64,000 nt of DNA from Methylobacter sp. GTDB lineage: Bacteria > Pseudomonadota > Gammaproteobacteria > Methylococcales > Methylomonadaceae. The stretch covers positions 31,052 to 95,051 of the forward strand of contig JAUXTH010000144.1 of assembly GCA_030679035.1 (NCBI GenBank), written 5' to 3'. The notes below the pieces were generated by a model, which had not been told where the DNA came from, searched no databases, and worked only from the letters and a program-made list of their open reading frames with translations. Below, in pieces: positions 1 to 10,196 of the stretch. The position numbers and the translations under genes were made by a program. Within the stretch, counting starts at the first letter, position 1, and each line of letters begins with the position of its first letter.

Positions 1-96
1 GAAATGAAACAGGAAGCTAAACGGGAACAACTGGAGCAGGATGAGCGGGCATCCAGAATCGGGCGAAATAATTCAAATGGCATGGGAAATGCCTAG
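1..96 (+). CDS. C-terminal fragment of an upstream flagellar gene (probably fliJ)
   Basis: Open frame from base 1 (EMKQEAKREQLEQDERASRIGRNNSNGMGNA*), charged coiled-coil-like, directly upstream of fliK. Confidence 0.45.
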   Translation, partial: EMKQEAKREQLEQDERASRIGRNNSNGMGNA

Positions 97-125
97 TAAT
101 TTCTAAGGTTTCAGGAGAATTAATT

Positions 126-1739
126 ATGAACATTGAAAGTGCAAATTTATCATCTTTGGTATCAAGTAGTGTTACGGTTGAAAGCATGTTGCCGCCTGTG
201 GTCGACGCCGGGGTTATTTCCGAAGGCTTCTCCGATGCATTAGTTACGCAGATTCAGTTGTTGAGCAATGTTGCAACTGAGGATTTGTTGCCTTTGCAGG
301 TAACGGATATTGCCGGTTTGCAAACAATTACCGATCAGCAAGCCACTACCGACTTGTCGGTAGGCAAGGCTGATATGCAAGATTTTGCCGCTTTATTAGG
401 CAATGATTTGCCGTCGTCATACAAAACAAAAGACGACGTTGATCATGAGGCTGCCTTGGCCTTGGTAACGGACACCTTGAAATATATTGCCATGGGTACG
501 ACGGCTGGAGAAAAGGCGGCAGAGGCAGAGCAAAATATCAAAGATGTGATTGCAATGGCTGTTGTTCCTGCTGAGCAAAACATGGAAGACACGATTGCGG
601 TGGCTGTTCCTGCTGAGCAAAACATGGAAGATACGATTGCGGTGGCTGTTCCTGCCGAGCAAAACATGAAAGATGTGACTGCAATGGCCATACCTGCTGA
701 GCAAATCATCAAAGATACGATTGCAGTGGTAGCTCCGGTTGAGCAAAGTGCGACAGATGTGGTTGCTGAAACTGATCAAGGTATGAAAGATGCGGGGACT
801 CCGGTTCAAATGGATTTAGAGCAGGCAAAAGATAATAATAAAGCCGATAAAAAGCAGGGTGAAAGCGAAGCTCCACTAGCGAATGTTGAGGGCAGCCACG
901 GAGCTGAAGAGTTGGTTGCAACCATTACTTTTACTCCGGTAATGCCGATTGAGCAAGGAAAGTCAGTCAATAATTGGGTGCCTGCAAATGCCATTGAAGA
1001 GGGGGCTCTGTTGTCTTTTATAAAGCCGTCGACTGGAGATGCCAAATCGAACCAGCCTGCGAAAGCTCCTGATAATGTGTTGCACAGTGAAACCGTTTTT
1101 CGTCAGCCGGTTCAGGATAAGCAGGGCTTTAATTTAAAGTATTTTGACAATGCAGGGCAAGCTGAAAAGCCCGGACGCATTGAACAGCAAGTATTAGGTT
1201 TAGAGGGGGAAAAAACTTTGCCCCGTATTGGAACGGACATAACCGTGCTAAATAGGTCGATTGTTGAGAATAAAACGGATGTTCCGGCAATAACCAAGCC
1301 GCTATCGCATCCGGAATGGAACAAAGATCTGGGGGAGCGGATTGTGTGGATGAGTAGCAAGGCAATACCGTCGGCAGAAATCAGGCTGAACCCAGAGCAT
1401 CTTGGCCCCATATCGGTTCGTGTTAATGTGGCTGATGATCAGGCAACTGTCGTATTTACAGCGCAGCATGCGGCGACAAGAGAAGCTCTTGAAGCATCCA
1501 TTCCCAAGTTGCGGGAAATGATGGGCGCGCAGCAACTCAATCTGGTGGATGTGAATGTTTCCCAAAGCGCCGCTTCAGATCAGGGGCGTTCGCAAGCACA
1601 AAACTTTGCGCAAACAGCTGATGGTCGTGGGCAACAAGGCGCGGGGGGCGCTGCCGGCGATGGAGTCGATGATGTGGAACAAGAAATCGAAAGCGGACGA
1701 GCCGTGGTCAGCAAGGGCCTGTTGAGTCTATATGCATAG
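126..1739 (+). CDS. fliK: Flagellar hook-length control protein FliK
   Basis: C-terminal Flg_hook-type segment (AEIRLNPEHLGPISVRVNVADDQATVVFTAQHAATREALEASIPKLREMM); repetitive N-terminal half. Confidence 0.85.
   Translation: MNIESANLSSLVSSSVTVESMLPPVVDAGVISEGFSDALVTQIQLLSNVATEDLLPLQVTDIAGLQTITDQQATTDLSVGKADMQDFAALLGNDLPSSYKTKDDVDHEAALALVTDTLKYIAMGTTAGEKAAEAEQNIKDVIAMAVVPAEQNMEDTIAVAVPAEQNMEDTIAVAVPAEQNMKDVTAMAIPAEQIIKDTIAVVAPVEQSATDVVAETDQGMKDAGTPVQMDLEQAKDNNKADKKQGESEAPLANVEGSHGAEELVATITFTPVMPIEQGKSVNNWVPANAIEEGALLSFIKPSTGDAKSNQPAKAPDNVLHSETVFRQPVQDKQGFNLKYFDNAGQAEKPGRIEQQVLGLEGEKTLPRIGTDITVLNRSIVENKTDVPAITKPLSHPEWNKDLGERIVWMSSKAIPSAEIRLNPEHLGPISVRVNVADDQATVVFTAQHAATREALEASIPKLREMMGAQQLNLVDVNVSQSAASDQGRSQAQNFAQTADGRGQQGAGGAAGDGVDDVEQEIESGRAVVSKGLLSLYA
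526..770 (+). repeat. In-frame tandem repeat inside fliK, ~14-aa unit (AEQNMEDTIAVAVP), about 5 copies
   Basis: Repeated nucleotides gctgagcaaaacatggaaga(t/c)acgattgcggtggctgttcct. Confidence 0.85.
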
Positions 1740-1948
1740 CGTTAAGCCGCTATTAGCGCTTTAAGCTCTCAGGATATTTTAATTATTTCTTCTGTGCGGG
1801 TGCAGGTGATAAGTGCTGTTTCCGAATGTCATGCTTTTCAAAGGCTAAAAAAACATCTATAATGCGCGGTTCTTAGGGGCTGTCCGCTCCTCCTTGCTTT
1901 ACCATCTTTATAAGACAGAGGTGGGAGGCTTAACCGAAAGGAAAAAAC

Positions 1949-2401
1949 ATGCGACATTATGAAATTGTCTTTTTAGTCCATCCTGACCAGAGTTCTCAGG
2001 TTCCAGCGATGATTGAGCGTTATAAATCAACCATCGAAACTGCATCCGGTAAAATCCATCGTTTGGAAGACTGGGGTCGTAGACACCTGGCGTATCCAAT
2101 CAAAAAAATTCATAAAGCGCATTATGTGCTGATGAATGTCGAGTGCGATCAGCCTACTTTGGACGAGTTAGAAAGCGGTTTCCGCTTTAATGATGCCATT
2201 TTGCGTAGCATGACTTTACTGCAAAAAGTGGCTATTACCGAACCATCTATCATCGCCACATCAACTGCTGAAGAAAATAAAGCGGCTGAATCAAGAGCCA
2301 AAGATGCGGCAGCCAGAGCGGCTGTGGCAGAAGCCGAGGACGAACTTGATTTAGATGATATCGACGAAGACTTTGATGCTGACGCACTCGCTTCTGAATA
2401 A
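1949..2401 (+). CDS. rpsF: 30S ribosomal protein S6
   Basis: [26 protein letters not shown]...[15 protein letters not shown]. Confidence 0.97.
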   Translation: MRHYEIVFLVHPDQSSQVPAMIERYKSTIETASGKIHRLEDWGRRHLAYPIKKIHKAHYVLMNVECDQPTLDELESGFRFNDAILRSMTLLQKVAITEPSIIATSTAEENKAAESRAKDAAARAAVAEAEDELDLDDIDEDFDADALASE

Positions 2402-2433
2402 AACTTTCAACACTTGGATTTACGAGAATTATT

Positions 2434-2661
2434 ATGGCACGTAACATTAGACGCAAAAAATTCTGCCGATTCAGTGCAGAAGGTGGAACAGAGATCGACT
2501 ACAAGGATCTGGATTTGCTGAGTGATTATATTACTGAAACCGGTAAAATTGTCCCCAGCCGCATTACAGGAACCAGCGCCAAGTATCAAAGACAGTTAGG
2601 TGTTGCAATTAAACGTGCACGTTTTATTGCCTTGTTGCCTTTCTGCGACGCTCACAAATAA
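2434..2661 (+). CDS. rpsR: 30S ribosomal protein S18
   Basis: [12 protein letters not shown]...[34 protein letters not shown]. Confidence 0.97.
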   Translation: MARNIRRKKFCRFSAEGGTEIDYKDLDLLSDYITETGKIVPSRITGTSAKYQRQLGVAIKRARFIALLPFCDAHK

Positions 2662-2676
2662 TACGCTGGACGATCA

Positions 2677-3585
2677 GTGGGCTTTTTAGCTGAGTACATT
2701 ATGCGGGGGAGAATGCAAGCCATGATAGTGGCTTCCACTCTCGCATTAGTGTCGCTGATCATGCCTCCAGTGAGTATAGTAAGTTCGGCCTCTGTTGCTC
2801 TCGTCACGTTAAGGCGGGGAGCTGTTGAGGGTTTAATCGTTTTGGGGTGTTCAACTGCGATAGCAGGGGCGCTAGGGTTTGTCCTGTTAGGTAATTATCA
2901 GTTTGTATTGCTTTATGGGATGGTGCTGTGGGCTCCTGTCTGGTTGATTTCAATCATCTTAAGAGAAGGGCGGTATTTATCTCTGGCGGTTGAAATTGCG
3001 GTATTGCTTGGTGTTTTGGGGGTTGTTGGTCTTTATCTCTATAATGCCGAATTGGCAGCGATGTGGAAGACTATTCTTTCACAAATGGTGCCCCCCAATG
3101 CTCCGGTTGAAGATATTCAGCATACGTTGGATGTGCTGTCCCATTACATGACGGGAATAGTTGCAGCTGCATCGGTATTCGGCTTGCTGTTCGGCCTGTT
3201 TCTTGGGCGCTGGTGGCAGGCTTTACTGTATAACCCTGGTGGATTCAGGCAAGAGTTTTTGTCATTAAATACGCATCCAAGGTTGGCAATAGGCAGTATT
3301 TTAGTGGTAGTTATTGCATCATTAAGTTCCGGTGTGATTTCTGAAGTTTCGTGGAATATCGCTATTTTACTGTTTGTGTTATACACATTTATCGGAACGG
3401 CAGTATTGCATACCGTATTTGCCGCGATGAAAATGGGTCGCTATATAGTGCCGATGTTTTATGTGACAATGTTTTTGATACCCCATGCCATGCTGCCGGT
3501 TGCTATAGTCGGACTGAGCGATGCCTGGATGAACTTACGAAAGAAAATTTCGAATCAACACACGCCTGATGGCGTAGAAAAATAG
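2677..3585 (+). CDS. DUF2232-like multi-pass membrane protein
   Basis: Hydrophobic ~300 aa ORF between rpsR and rplI, typical location of this family. Confidence 0.7.
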   Translation: MGFLAEYIMRGRMQAMIVASTLALVSLIMPPVSIVSSASVALVTLRRGAVEGLIVLGCSTAIAGALGFVLLGNYQFVLLYGMVLWAPVWLISIILREGRYLSLAVEIAVLLGVLGVVGLYLYNAELAAMWKTILSQMVPPNAPVEDIQHTLDVLSHYMTGIVAAASVFGLLFGLFLGRWWQALLYNPGGFRQEFLSLNTHPRLAIGSILVVVIASLSSGVISEVSWNIAILLFVLYTFIGTAVLHTVFAAMKMGRYIVPMFYVTMFLIPHAMLPVAIVGLSDAWMNLRKKISNQHTPDGVEK

Positions 3586-3616
3586 CCGGATTAAATCCGA
3601 AATGAGGTCATAAAAA

Positions 3617-4066
3617 ATGGAAGTTATTCTTCTTGAAAAGATAGCAAACTTAGGTAACCTGGGCGATAAAGTCGTCATTAAATCAGGTTATGGCAGAAAC
3701 TATCTTGTGCCGTATGGTAAGGCCGTTGCTGCAACGCCTACTAAAATTGCTGAGTTTGAAGCGCGTCGCGCAGAACTTGAGAAAGCGGCGGCTGAAAAGC
3801 TGAGTGCGGCTCAAGCGCGTGCCAATGCATTGGGCAAGCTTCAGGTTGTTATTACCCACAAAGCTGGCGATGAAGGTAAGTTGTTCGGTTCAGTCGGTAC
3901 GCAAACTATTGCTGATGCCATTACTGAGGCTGGCGTTGCGGTTGAGAAACATGAAATTCGATTGCCTCAAGGTGTTATTCGTCAAATCGGCGAATACCAG
4001 ATCGACATTCATTGTCATACCGATGTTGTCGTAAAAATGCCTATTAAAATTGCTGCTGAAGCATAA
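3617..4066 (+). CDS. rplI: 50S ribosomal protein L9
   Basis: [40 protein letters not shown]. Confidence 0.97.
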   Translation: MEVILLEKIANLGNLGDKVVIKSGYGRNYLVPYGKAVAATPTKIAEFEARRAELEKAAAEKLSAAQARANALGKLQVVITHKAGDEGKLFGSVGTQTIADAITEAGVAVEKHEIRLPQGVIRQIGEYQIDIHCHTDVVVKMPIKIAAEA

Positions 4067-4128
4067 TAAATAAAGGTTTAAGGCGAAAAGGCAAAAGGCT
4101 GTGTTTGCAGTCTTGAGCCTTTTTAACT

Positions 4129-5388
4129 ATGCGAGTTTTATACTCCTGTCTTTTTTATCTGTTAATTCCCTTCATACTGGTTCGCCTGATCTGGCGAAGT
4201 ATTAAAGCGCCGGCCTATCGACACAGATGGGGTGAGCGATTCGCTTTCTATAATCGAAAATTTGCCCGGAATGTCATTTGGTTTCACGCAGTTTCAGTAG
4301 GTGAGGCCGAGTCTTTATTTCCGCTGGTCAGGAAAATTCAACAGCAGCATCCCGATGCAAAGTTGTTGATTACGACCACAACACCCACAAGCTCGGCACG
4401 GGTTAAAGCAGTGATGCAGGAAAGTGTGGAACATGTCTACCTACCCTATGACATCCCCTGTGCGGTCAGCCGGTTTATGCAGAGCTTTAAGCCGAGAATA
4501 GCGGTCATCATGGAGACTGAAATCTGGCCCAATCTTTTTGCCTGTTGCGGTAGAAATGAAGTTCCTTTATACATCATCAATGCCCGCTTATCGGAAAATT
4601 CGGCAGGCGGTTATCAAAAAATTCCTGCCCTTATTTTCCCTGCTTTAGCTCAGGTCAAGTTGATTGCGACGCAAACACAGGATGATGCCCAGCGGTTTGT
4701 TGCTATAGGCGCCAAAACAGAAGCGGTCAGGACTCTCGGCAATATCAAGTTTGATGTTGAAGTTTCAATCGACATTATTGGACAGGGCTTGCGGTTAAAA
4801 GCCGATTTATTTGGCGGCCGATTTGTTTGGCTGATTGCCAGCACTCATACAGATGAAGAGGCGATATTTCTTGAAATCTATAAAGAAATAAAGCAGAAAA
4901 TTCCTGAATTATTGCTGGTTATTGTGCCAAGACATCCCGAGCGCTTTGGCGAAGTAAAAAAACTCTGTGAGCAGCATCAGCTGGCTGTGGTGATGCGTAC
5001 ATCCGGCGAAGCTTGTCATCAGCTTGTCGATGTTTATTTGGCCGATACCATGGGTGAGTTAAAGATGCTTTATGCGGCTTCTGATGCAACCTTTGTCGGC
5101 GGCAGCATGGTACCTGTCGGAGGGCACAACATTCTTGAGGCTTTGGCCGTTGGGACGCCGGTTTTGTTCGGCCCGTACATGGCGAATTTCAAAGAAATAG
5201 CCCAAGGAGTATTGCGGCATGAAGCGGCTAAACAATGTCAGGATAAAAACGAAATAATCAGTGCGATTGTTGAGTTGCATGCGGATGCTGCATACCGGCG
5301 ATCGATAGTCGAAAAGGGCAAAGCGTTTGTTCGGGAGAATCAAGGAGCGATCGTTAAAATCATTGACATTCTTAATCAAGACATTTGA
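4129..5388 (+). CDS. waaA: 3-deoxy-D-manno-octulosonic acid (Kdo) transferase
   Basis: WFHAVSVGEAESLFPLVRKIQ...METEIWPNLF...FVGGSMVPVGGHNILEALAVGTPVLFGP. Confidence 0.93.
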   Translation: MRVLYSCLFYLLIPFILVRLIWRSIKAPAYRHRWGERFAFYNRKFARNVIWFHAVSVGEAESLFPLVRKIQQQHPDAKLLITTTTPTSSARVKAVMQESVEHVYLPYDIPCAVSRFMQSFKPRIAVIMETEIWPNLFACCGRNEVPLYIINARLSENSAGGYQKIPALIFPALAQVKLIATQTQDDAQRFVAIGAKTEAVRTLGNIKFDVEVSIDIIGQGLRLKADLFGGRFVWLIASTHTDEEAIFLEIYKEIKQKIPELLLVIVPRHPERFGEVKKLCEQHQLAVVMRTSGEACHQLVDVYLADTMGELKMLYAASDATFVGGSMVPVGGHNILEALAVGTPVLFGPYMANFKEIAQGVLRHEAAKQCQDKNEIISAIVELHADAAYRRSIVEKGKAFVRENQGAIVKIIDILNQDI

Positions 5389-5805
5389 TTTTAGTGCCTA
5401 ATATAAGCGGGCAATGCTTTTACTCCTCCACGCCACGCATTGCTCACGCCGCTTGCATCCATGCAGGCAAAAAAAACCTCCCAATGCCTTTGCGGCCGGA
5501 AGGTAAGCAAGCAGTGCATCATGAGGAATGGCTGCTTGCAGGGTCAACGCCAGGAGGCGGGCTGATCGTCTTGAGTTTGGCGTTTTTGAGTCATAACTTA
5601 TTTTTAGGATATTTGTAATAATAAACAATCATGTAGAGTTTATTTGTGTGTTATTGCACACTTTGCAGGTTTGCTGTAATGATGCGTGTTCGATTAGGTT
5701 TTTTGTTATTGCGTATAGCGAGCGCAGACAAAAATCCTATGTTGTAGTTTTCACTTTTTTATAAGCTTTACCATACCCCGCTGCATTGAGAAGAGACGTT
5801 GCGCC

Positions 5806-6435
5806 ATGAATGAAATAAAAGATAAATCAGTTCAAGCCTTTATTGATGAGCTGGCCAGTAAAGCGCCTACCCCGGGCGGCGGCAGTGCTGCGGCGGTAAT
5901 GGGGGCTCAGGCCGCTGCTTTAATCAGCATGGTTTGTAATTTGACCATAGGCAAGCCCAAGTATGCTGAAGTTGAAGTCGAAATGCAGGCATTGTTGGAA
6001 AAATCAGAAGCGTTACGTGAAGCGCTGACAGGCATGATTAAAGCCGACGTTGAGGTCTTTGATCGATTAATGGCGACGTACGGCCTACCAAAAGATTCTG
6101 ATGAAGAAAAGGCGGGGCGTAGTGCGGCCATTCAGGCAGCATTAAAAGAAGCGACCGTTGTTCCTTTGACCTGCGCACGCGCTTGTGCAGAAACGATTAC
6201 ATTGAGCCGAATTGCCGCGGAGAAGGGCAATATCGGCGTGATTAGCGATGCAGGAGTAGCCGTAATGGCTGGTTATGGTGCGCTAAAAAGCGCTGCGTTA
6301 AATGTTTATATCAATGCAGGCGGCCTTAAAGACAGGGTTTTTGCCGATGAAAAATTAGCCGAGTTGGAATCGATTTTGAATGGCGCTGATGTTGCTGCGG
6401 AAGAAGTTTATCAAATCGTAAAAGCTAAACTGTAA
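5806..6435 (+). CDS. Cyclodeaminase/cyclohydrolase family protein (FTCD_C; FchA-like)
   Basis: FIDELASKAPTPGGGSAAAVMGAQAAALISMVCNLTIGK. Confidence 0.88.
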   Translation: MNEIKDKSVQAFIDELASKAPTPGGGSAAAVMGAQAAALISMVCNLTIGKPKYAEVEVEMQALLEKSEALREALTGMIKADVEVFDRLMATYGLPKDSDEEKAGRSAAIQAALKEATVVPLTCARACAETITLSRIAAEKGNIGVISDAGVAVMAGYGALKSAALNVYINAGGLKDRVFADEKLAELESILNGADVAAEEVYQIVKAKL

Positions 6436-6659
6436 GCGCTAAGAATCACTTATATTATTAATTTAATTATGAAAAACATTGGCTTAAAGCGGATTATTAA
6501 GAATGCGTCAGGTCGATGTAAGCCGAGCGAATTGGTTGTCTTGATAAAATTCATCTTAATAACGCAAAAAAATTATTGACGATACGGGGAAGTGTCGTTA
6601 TCATAGACAGCTCTTCAAGGGTGGTTGGAAAGATTAACAAGCCATTAAAAGGAGATTAT

Positions 6660-6736
6660 CGGGGTATAGCGCAGTTTGGTAGCGCGCCTGCTTTGGGAGC
6701 AGGATGTCGGGAGTTCGAATCTCTCTACCCCGACCA
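6660..6736 (+). tRNA. tRNA-Pro(TGG)
   Basis: CGGGGTA/TACCCCG acceptor stem, anticodon loop ctTTGGGag, GTTCGAAT T-loop, encoded CCA. Confidence 0.95.
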
Positions 6737-6741
6737 ATTTA

Positions 6742-6818
6742 GCGCTTGTAGCTCAACCGGATAGAGCACCGGCCTTCTAAGCCGGGGGTCGCAGGTTCGA
6801 GTCCTGCCAAGCGCACCA
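6742..6818 (+). tRNA. tRNA-Arg(TCT)
   Basis: GCGCTTG/CAAGCGC acceptor stem, anticodon loop ctTCTaa, GGTTCGAGTCC, encoded CCA. Confidence 0.95.
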
Positions 6819-6852
6819 TTCATAGAATATCCTCGTAACACCGCCATATTAT

Positions 6853-6929
6853 GGTGAGCGTAGCTCAGTTGGTAGAGTCCCGGATTGTGATTCCGGTTGT
6901 CGCGGGTTCGAGCCCCGTCGTTCACCCCA
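6853..6929 (+). tRNA. tRNA-His(GTG)
   Basis: ggtgagcgtagctcag...ggattGTGattcc...ggttcgagcc...ttcacccca. Confidence 0.95.
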
Positions 6930-7000
6930 TTAAATCAAGCAGTTAGCAAGTTACACCTCTTCAAAAAATCTATCTGGTAACAAAGCTGGTAACAAAGCAG

Positions 7001-8110
7001 TTACTCGCCAGACGGGTCAACAGTCTTTAATTTCACGTCGTAAATATTCAACATCGAAGCCGTTCTGTGACCTGACGCATCAAGTTTATTTCCTGTCGTA
7101 TCACTCACACCTTTGCGTTTTAGATCGTGGAATGTGAAACGGGTCCATTGAATTCCAAGTCGATCTGCTTCTTGTTGCGCTGCGGTACCGATCCGGCCAA
7201 GAGCGGTTTTTAAGCTCGATACCTGAATGCGATCTCCTGTACGTTCTGAAATAAAAATATACCTGTCTTCGGCTTTGATTGGGTGAGGTTGTTTTCGATC
7301 CCGTAGTATTTTATTTCGAGTGTTGATGGCTGTTTGCCATTCTGTTCGTAATCGGTCGTTCCAAGCGGTGATGTTGTCCCTCGATCCTTTGCGTCGTTTG
7401 ATCAGCAAACCAGAGGGTAATTCGCTTGCATCAGACAAATCCAATACTTCAGACAGGCGCATACGGCATAGGTATGCGATTTCCATACATACAGGTACAT
7501 ACCAGTAGTTGGATGTGCGAGCGACATGCAGCATAAACTCATAGTCCTTGTCTTCAGCGTAATGCTGCCGGGCTTTTATCGTCAGCTTTTTAACGCCAAG
7601 CGTTGGGTTGGTTTTGATTTTTTCATATTCATACCCCCAGCTAAAAATCCGCTTGATGTAAGCAAGCTCTTTGTTGGCGCGACTGGCTGACGCTTCACCA
7701 CGGGCATCGCGGTATTTCCTAACCAGTCCGATGCTCCATTGGGTTATCGGCAAATCGCCCAAAAACCCATTGCTGGTGTTGCGCGTACAAATGGAATTGT
7801 GGCAATCAAGGTAGTCTCGCTGGGTCGAGATAGCCAGTTTACGCCAGATAGGGGTGGTCTGAAACTCCTGCGACACTGTTGCAAAAGTGGCTACCGATAC
7901 GGCGTTTAATGCCTCGAACGCTTGCCATATTTCAGACAGCGTAGAATCAGGCCCACAAAGACGCTTTCCTTTCCAGCGAGCGATAGCCTCGTCCTTGTAC
8001 TTCACCATCCATCGGCCTGCACCATCACCCTTCCAATAGACGCGAGTTGGTAATTTGGCGGCGATAATATGCCGTGGAATATCTGCTGATCTGGATGGGC
8101 CTTTAGTCAT
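7001..8110 (-). CDS. Tyrosine recombinase / ICE integrase
   Basis: Catalytic region CRMRLSEVLDLS...FTFHDLKRKGVSD...GHRTASMLNIYD; gene ends ~70 bp from tRNA-His. Confidence 0.93.
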   Translation of the reverse strand: MTKGPSRSADIPRHIIAAKLPTRVYWKGDGAGRWMVKYKDEAIARWKGKRLCGPDSTLSEIWQAFEALNAVSVATFATVSQEFQTTPIWRKLAISTQRDYLDCHNSICTRNTSNGFLGDLPITQWSIGLVRKYRDARGEASASRANKELAYIKRIFSWGYEYEKIKTNPTLGVKKLTIKARQHYAEDKDYEFMLHVARTSNYWYVPVCMEIAYLCRMRLSEVLDLSDASELPSGLLIKRRKGSRDNITAWNDRLRTEWQTAINTRNKILRDRKQPHPIKAEDRYIFISERTGDRIQVSSLKTALGRIGTAAQQEADRLGIQWTRFTFHDLKRKGVSDTTGNKLDASGHRTASMLNIYDVKLKTVDPSGE

Positions 8111-8121
8111 GATGATCTCCG

Positions 8122-8325
8122 CTAATCCAAAATTGTAATTTCGTCGTTTTCGGTTTGGGCTTTCAAGCCAAGCGCGGCGTTTATGGCGTCTATGGTGGTA
8201 AAGACCTCACCGTTTTTACCATAGAGTACCCGAACACCATTTTTCTTCAGGCACTTTTCAACGTCACCAGGTCTATCATAGCCGGTGGCCTTTTGTAGTT
8301 GTTCTGAGTTTACTATTGTCGTCAT
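8122..8325 (-). CDS. DUF4224-like small protein (possible excisionase/recombination factor)
   Basis: TTIVNSEQLQKATGYDRPGDVEKCLKKNGVRVLYGKNGEVFTTIDAINAALG; abuts integrase; start placed at internal M. Confidence 0.65.
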   Translation of the reverse strand: MTTIVNSEQLQKATGYDRPGDVEKCLKKNGVRVLYGKNGEVFTTIDAINAALGLKAQTENDEITILD

Positions 8326-8740
8326 GTCCGTCCCCCTCATACATAGCATTTCGTAATTACTGGGCTAGATCTAAAGCATTTCATTATAAACCCGGCCTCA
8401 AAGGTTTTTTGTAAAGTCATTAAAGTTTTTATTGCGGCGTTCTTATTAAATTAAATTATTAAGGTTTCCAAGGGGGTCAAAAAACATCATTAATCTCGAC
8501 ATGCACACGAAACCCGTATTGTTATAGTCCAACTACTGAATATGGATGCCTGCCAAGTTCCAGCTATGGAATGGTCGCCAAACATTTCTATTAGAGGGAT
8601 TTAGTTTGGTGGGCAAGCCAGGGTTTAAATGTTGCACTTGGCTTGAGCAATGAAGCCTGAACTGAGATATGTTGTGAGACCGTCGGCTGTCTCCTAAATC
8701 CTCAATTACTTTTGCGCTATTTCTTCTAGCCATCAAAACA

Positions 8741-10117
8741 TTAACCTGAACCCTGATGTTGCCCTCGTAATTGCGATCTAAGTGCGGCAATATTTTTTTT
8801 GTATTCGTTTTCCCGTGGTTTCGCTTTTACTTCCTGTTGGCATTTTTCCATCAGGGTATGGCCTTGTTGCGACAAGGCCTGTTTATTGGCTACATCGACT
8901 TGCTGACGTTGCTGTTCCCGCTCACGTAATTGCCGATGCTTAATGCCTAGATTTGTTATGGGATAAATTCCATCACTTTGTAATTCCTTATTTGCCCATG
9001 CTAACCACCCAGCCGCGTTATTGATTTTTCTGGGACTGGAAGGAGCCATTCTAGCGGCGATTTCATCCAGCAAATCCTGGTGGAGTTCATGTGGGCACTT
9101 GCGCAACGATTGCCAGGCAATCCATCGTGCATCACCGGACAATTCGTTTGGCCAAATCAACGCAGGGTCTATTGGCTGTTTGGTAGATTTGTCGTGGTCA
9201 TGCAATTTTTTGTCAAACCGCTCAGCGGTTGTAGTAGTTTTAATATTAATATTATTTATATTAAAACTACTACAGTCAGTTTTTACCGGGTCTAATTTTT
9301 GAACTGAATAGCTAAGTGATTGTATTTTATTAATTTTACTGTCCAAGTCAAAAATTTGAACTGCGGTATTTTCCGAGTTCACTTTTTGGACTCGGGATAC
9401 CGCGTCTAAATGTTGAACTCGGTCATCATTTTGTTTATCTATTGGGTAGATCTCACTGACATTTTGAGTATTTGGCCTAAAGTTCAGGAACCGAGATATT
9501 GTTACGCCCTGGTGATAAGGCATTAGGTCAATAAGCTGTTCAGTCTCATCATCCTGGTTCAATTTTCTTCTGATAGTATCCAGGACAGCGTAGGCGACTT
9601 TGCGTACTTGGTGATGACCATGGTTTTTTTCCATATCTTCTAATGCCTCGATATAGCGGCCATCCAGTACCACGGTCTCCTCAATGCTCAATACTTCATC
9701 ATGAATGGCATAGACATTGCCCTTGAATCGCCCCGTGGTTTCATCGCGGAGGTTATTGCACAAGGTGATCCACCGGGTGGCACGAAGAATGTGCAGGCAT
9801 CGGGCAATGGTCCCACGGCTCAAACCCAGTAATCGTCCAATATCATCATAGCTAGGCATACGGATTGTGCCTTGGGCGGATAAATAGGTCCTTAGTAACA
9901 AATAGATACATTTATCGGTGGATTGCAGGATAGGATCGAGGACAAGTGCCCGAGGAATGGCATCATGCCAGTTCCCCATGAATAACAGGTTGTCGCCATT
10001 TGCATCTAATTGTTGTTCCGCCTGTTGGGCCTCGGTATCGGCCTTGATACGATCGCGCAGGCGTTCTGCGATGGAGGAGTTTGAAGTTGATTCAGGCATT
10101 GGGGAATACCTCGCCAT
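8741..10117 (-). CDS. STY4528-like ICE replication/regulatory protein with HTH
   Basis: DKCIYLLLRTYLSAQGTIRMPSYDDIGRLLGLSRGTIARCLHILRATRWITLC winged-helix segment; position next to integrase. Confidence 0.6.
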   Translation of the reverse strand: MARYSPMPESTSNSSIAERLRDRIKADTEAQQAEQQLDANGDNLLFMGNWHDAIPRALVLDPILQSTDKCIYLLLRTYLSAQGTIRMPSYDDIGRLLGLSRGTIARCLHILRATRWITLCNNLRDETTGRFKGNVYAIHDEVLSIEETVVLDGRYIEALEDMEKNHGHHQVRKVAYAVLDTIRRKLNQDDETEQLIDLMPYHQGVTISRFLNFRPNTQNVSEIYPIDKQNDDRVQHLDAVSRVQKVNSENTAVQIFDLDSKINKIQSLSYSVQKLDPVKTDCSSFNINNINIKTTTTAERFDKKLHDHDKSTKQPIDPALIWPNELSGDARWIAWQSLRKCPHELHQDLLDEIAARMAPSSPRKINNAAGWLAWANKELQSDGIYPITNLGIKHRQLREREQQRQQVDVANKQALSQQGHTLMEKCQQEVKAKPRENEYKKNIAALRSQLRGQHQGSG

Positions 10118-10196
10118 TTGTTAAGTTCCAAAGGATACGAAATTCACTGCTACTTTCTTATTTTGCATAATAATTGTGCTTTCATTACCAATATGA

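Noticed and set aside
526-770. Possible CRISPR array from regular repeats
   Set aside because: Units are contiguous and in frame within fliK, with no spacers; no CRISPR array or cas gene seen in the window.
417-921. Antisense ORFs over fliK (e.g. 417..809 and 443..712, minus)
   Set aside because: Repetitive His/Ser/Cys-rich translations are a by-product of the fliK repeats; fliK has a clear domain on the plus strand.
6576-6925. ORFs over the tRNA cluster (6576..6764 +, 6725..6925 -)
   Set aside because: They read across tRNA-Pro/Arg/His; GRTRTCDPRLRRP-type peptides are a classic tRNA-antisense artefact.
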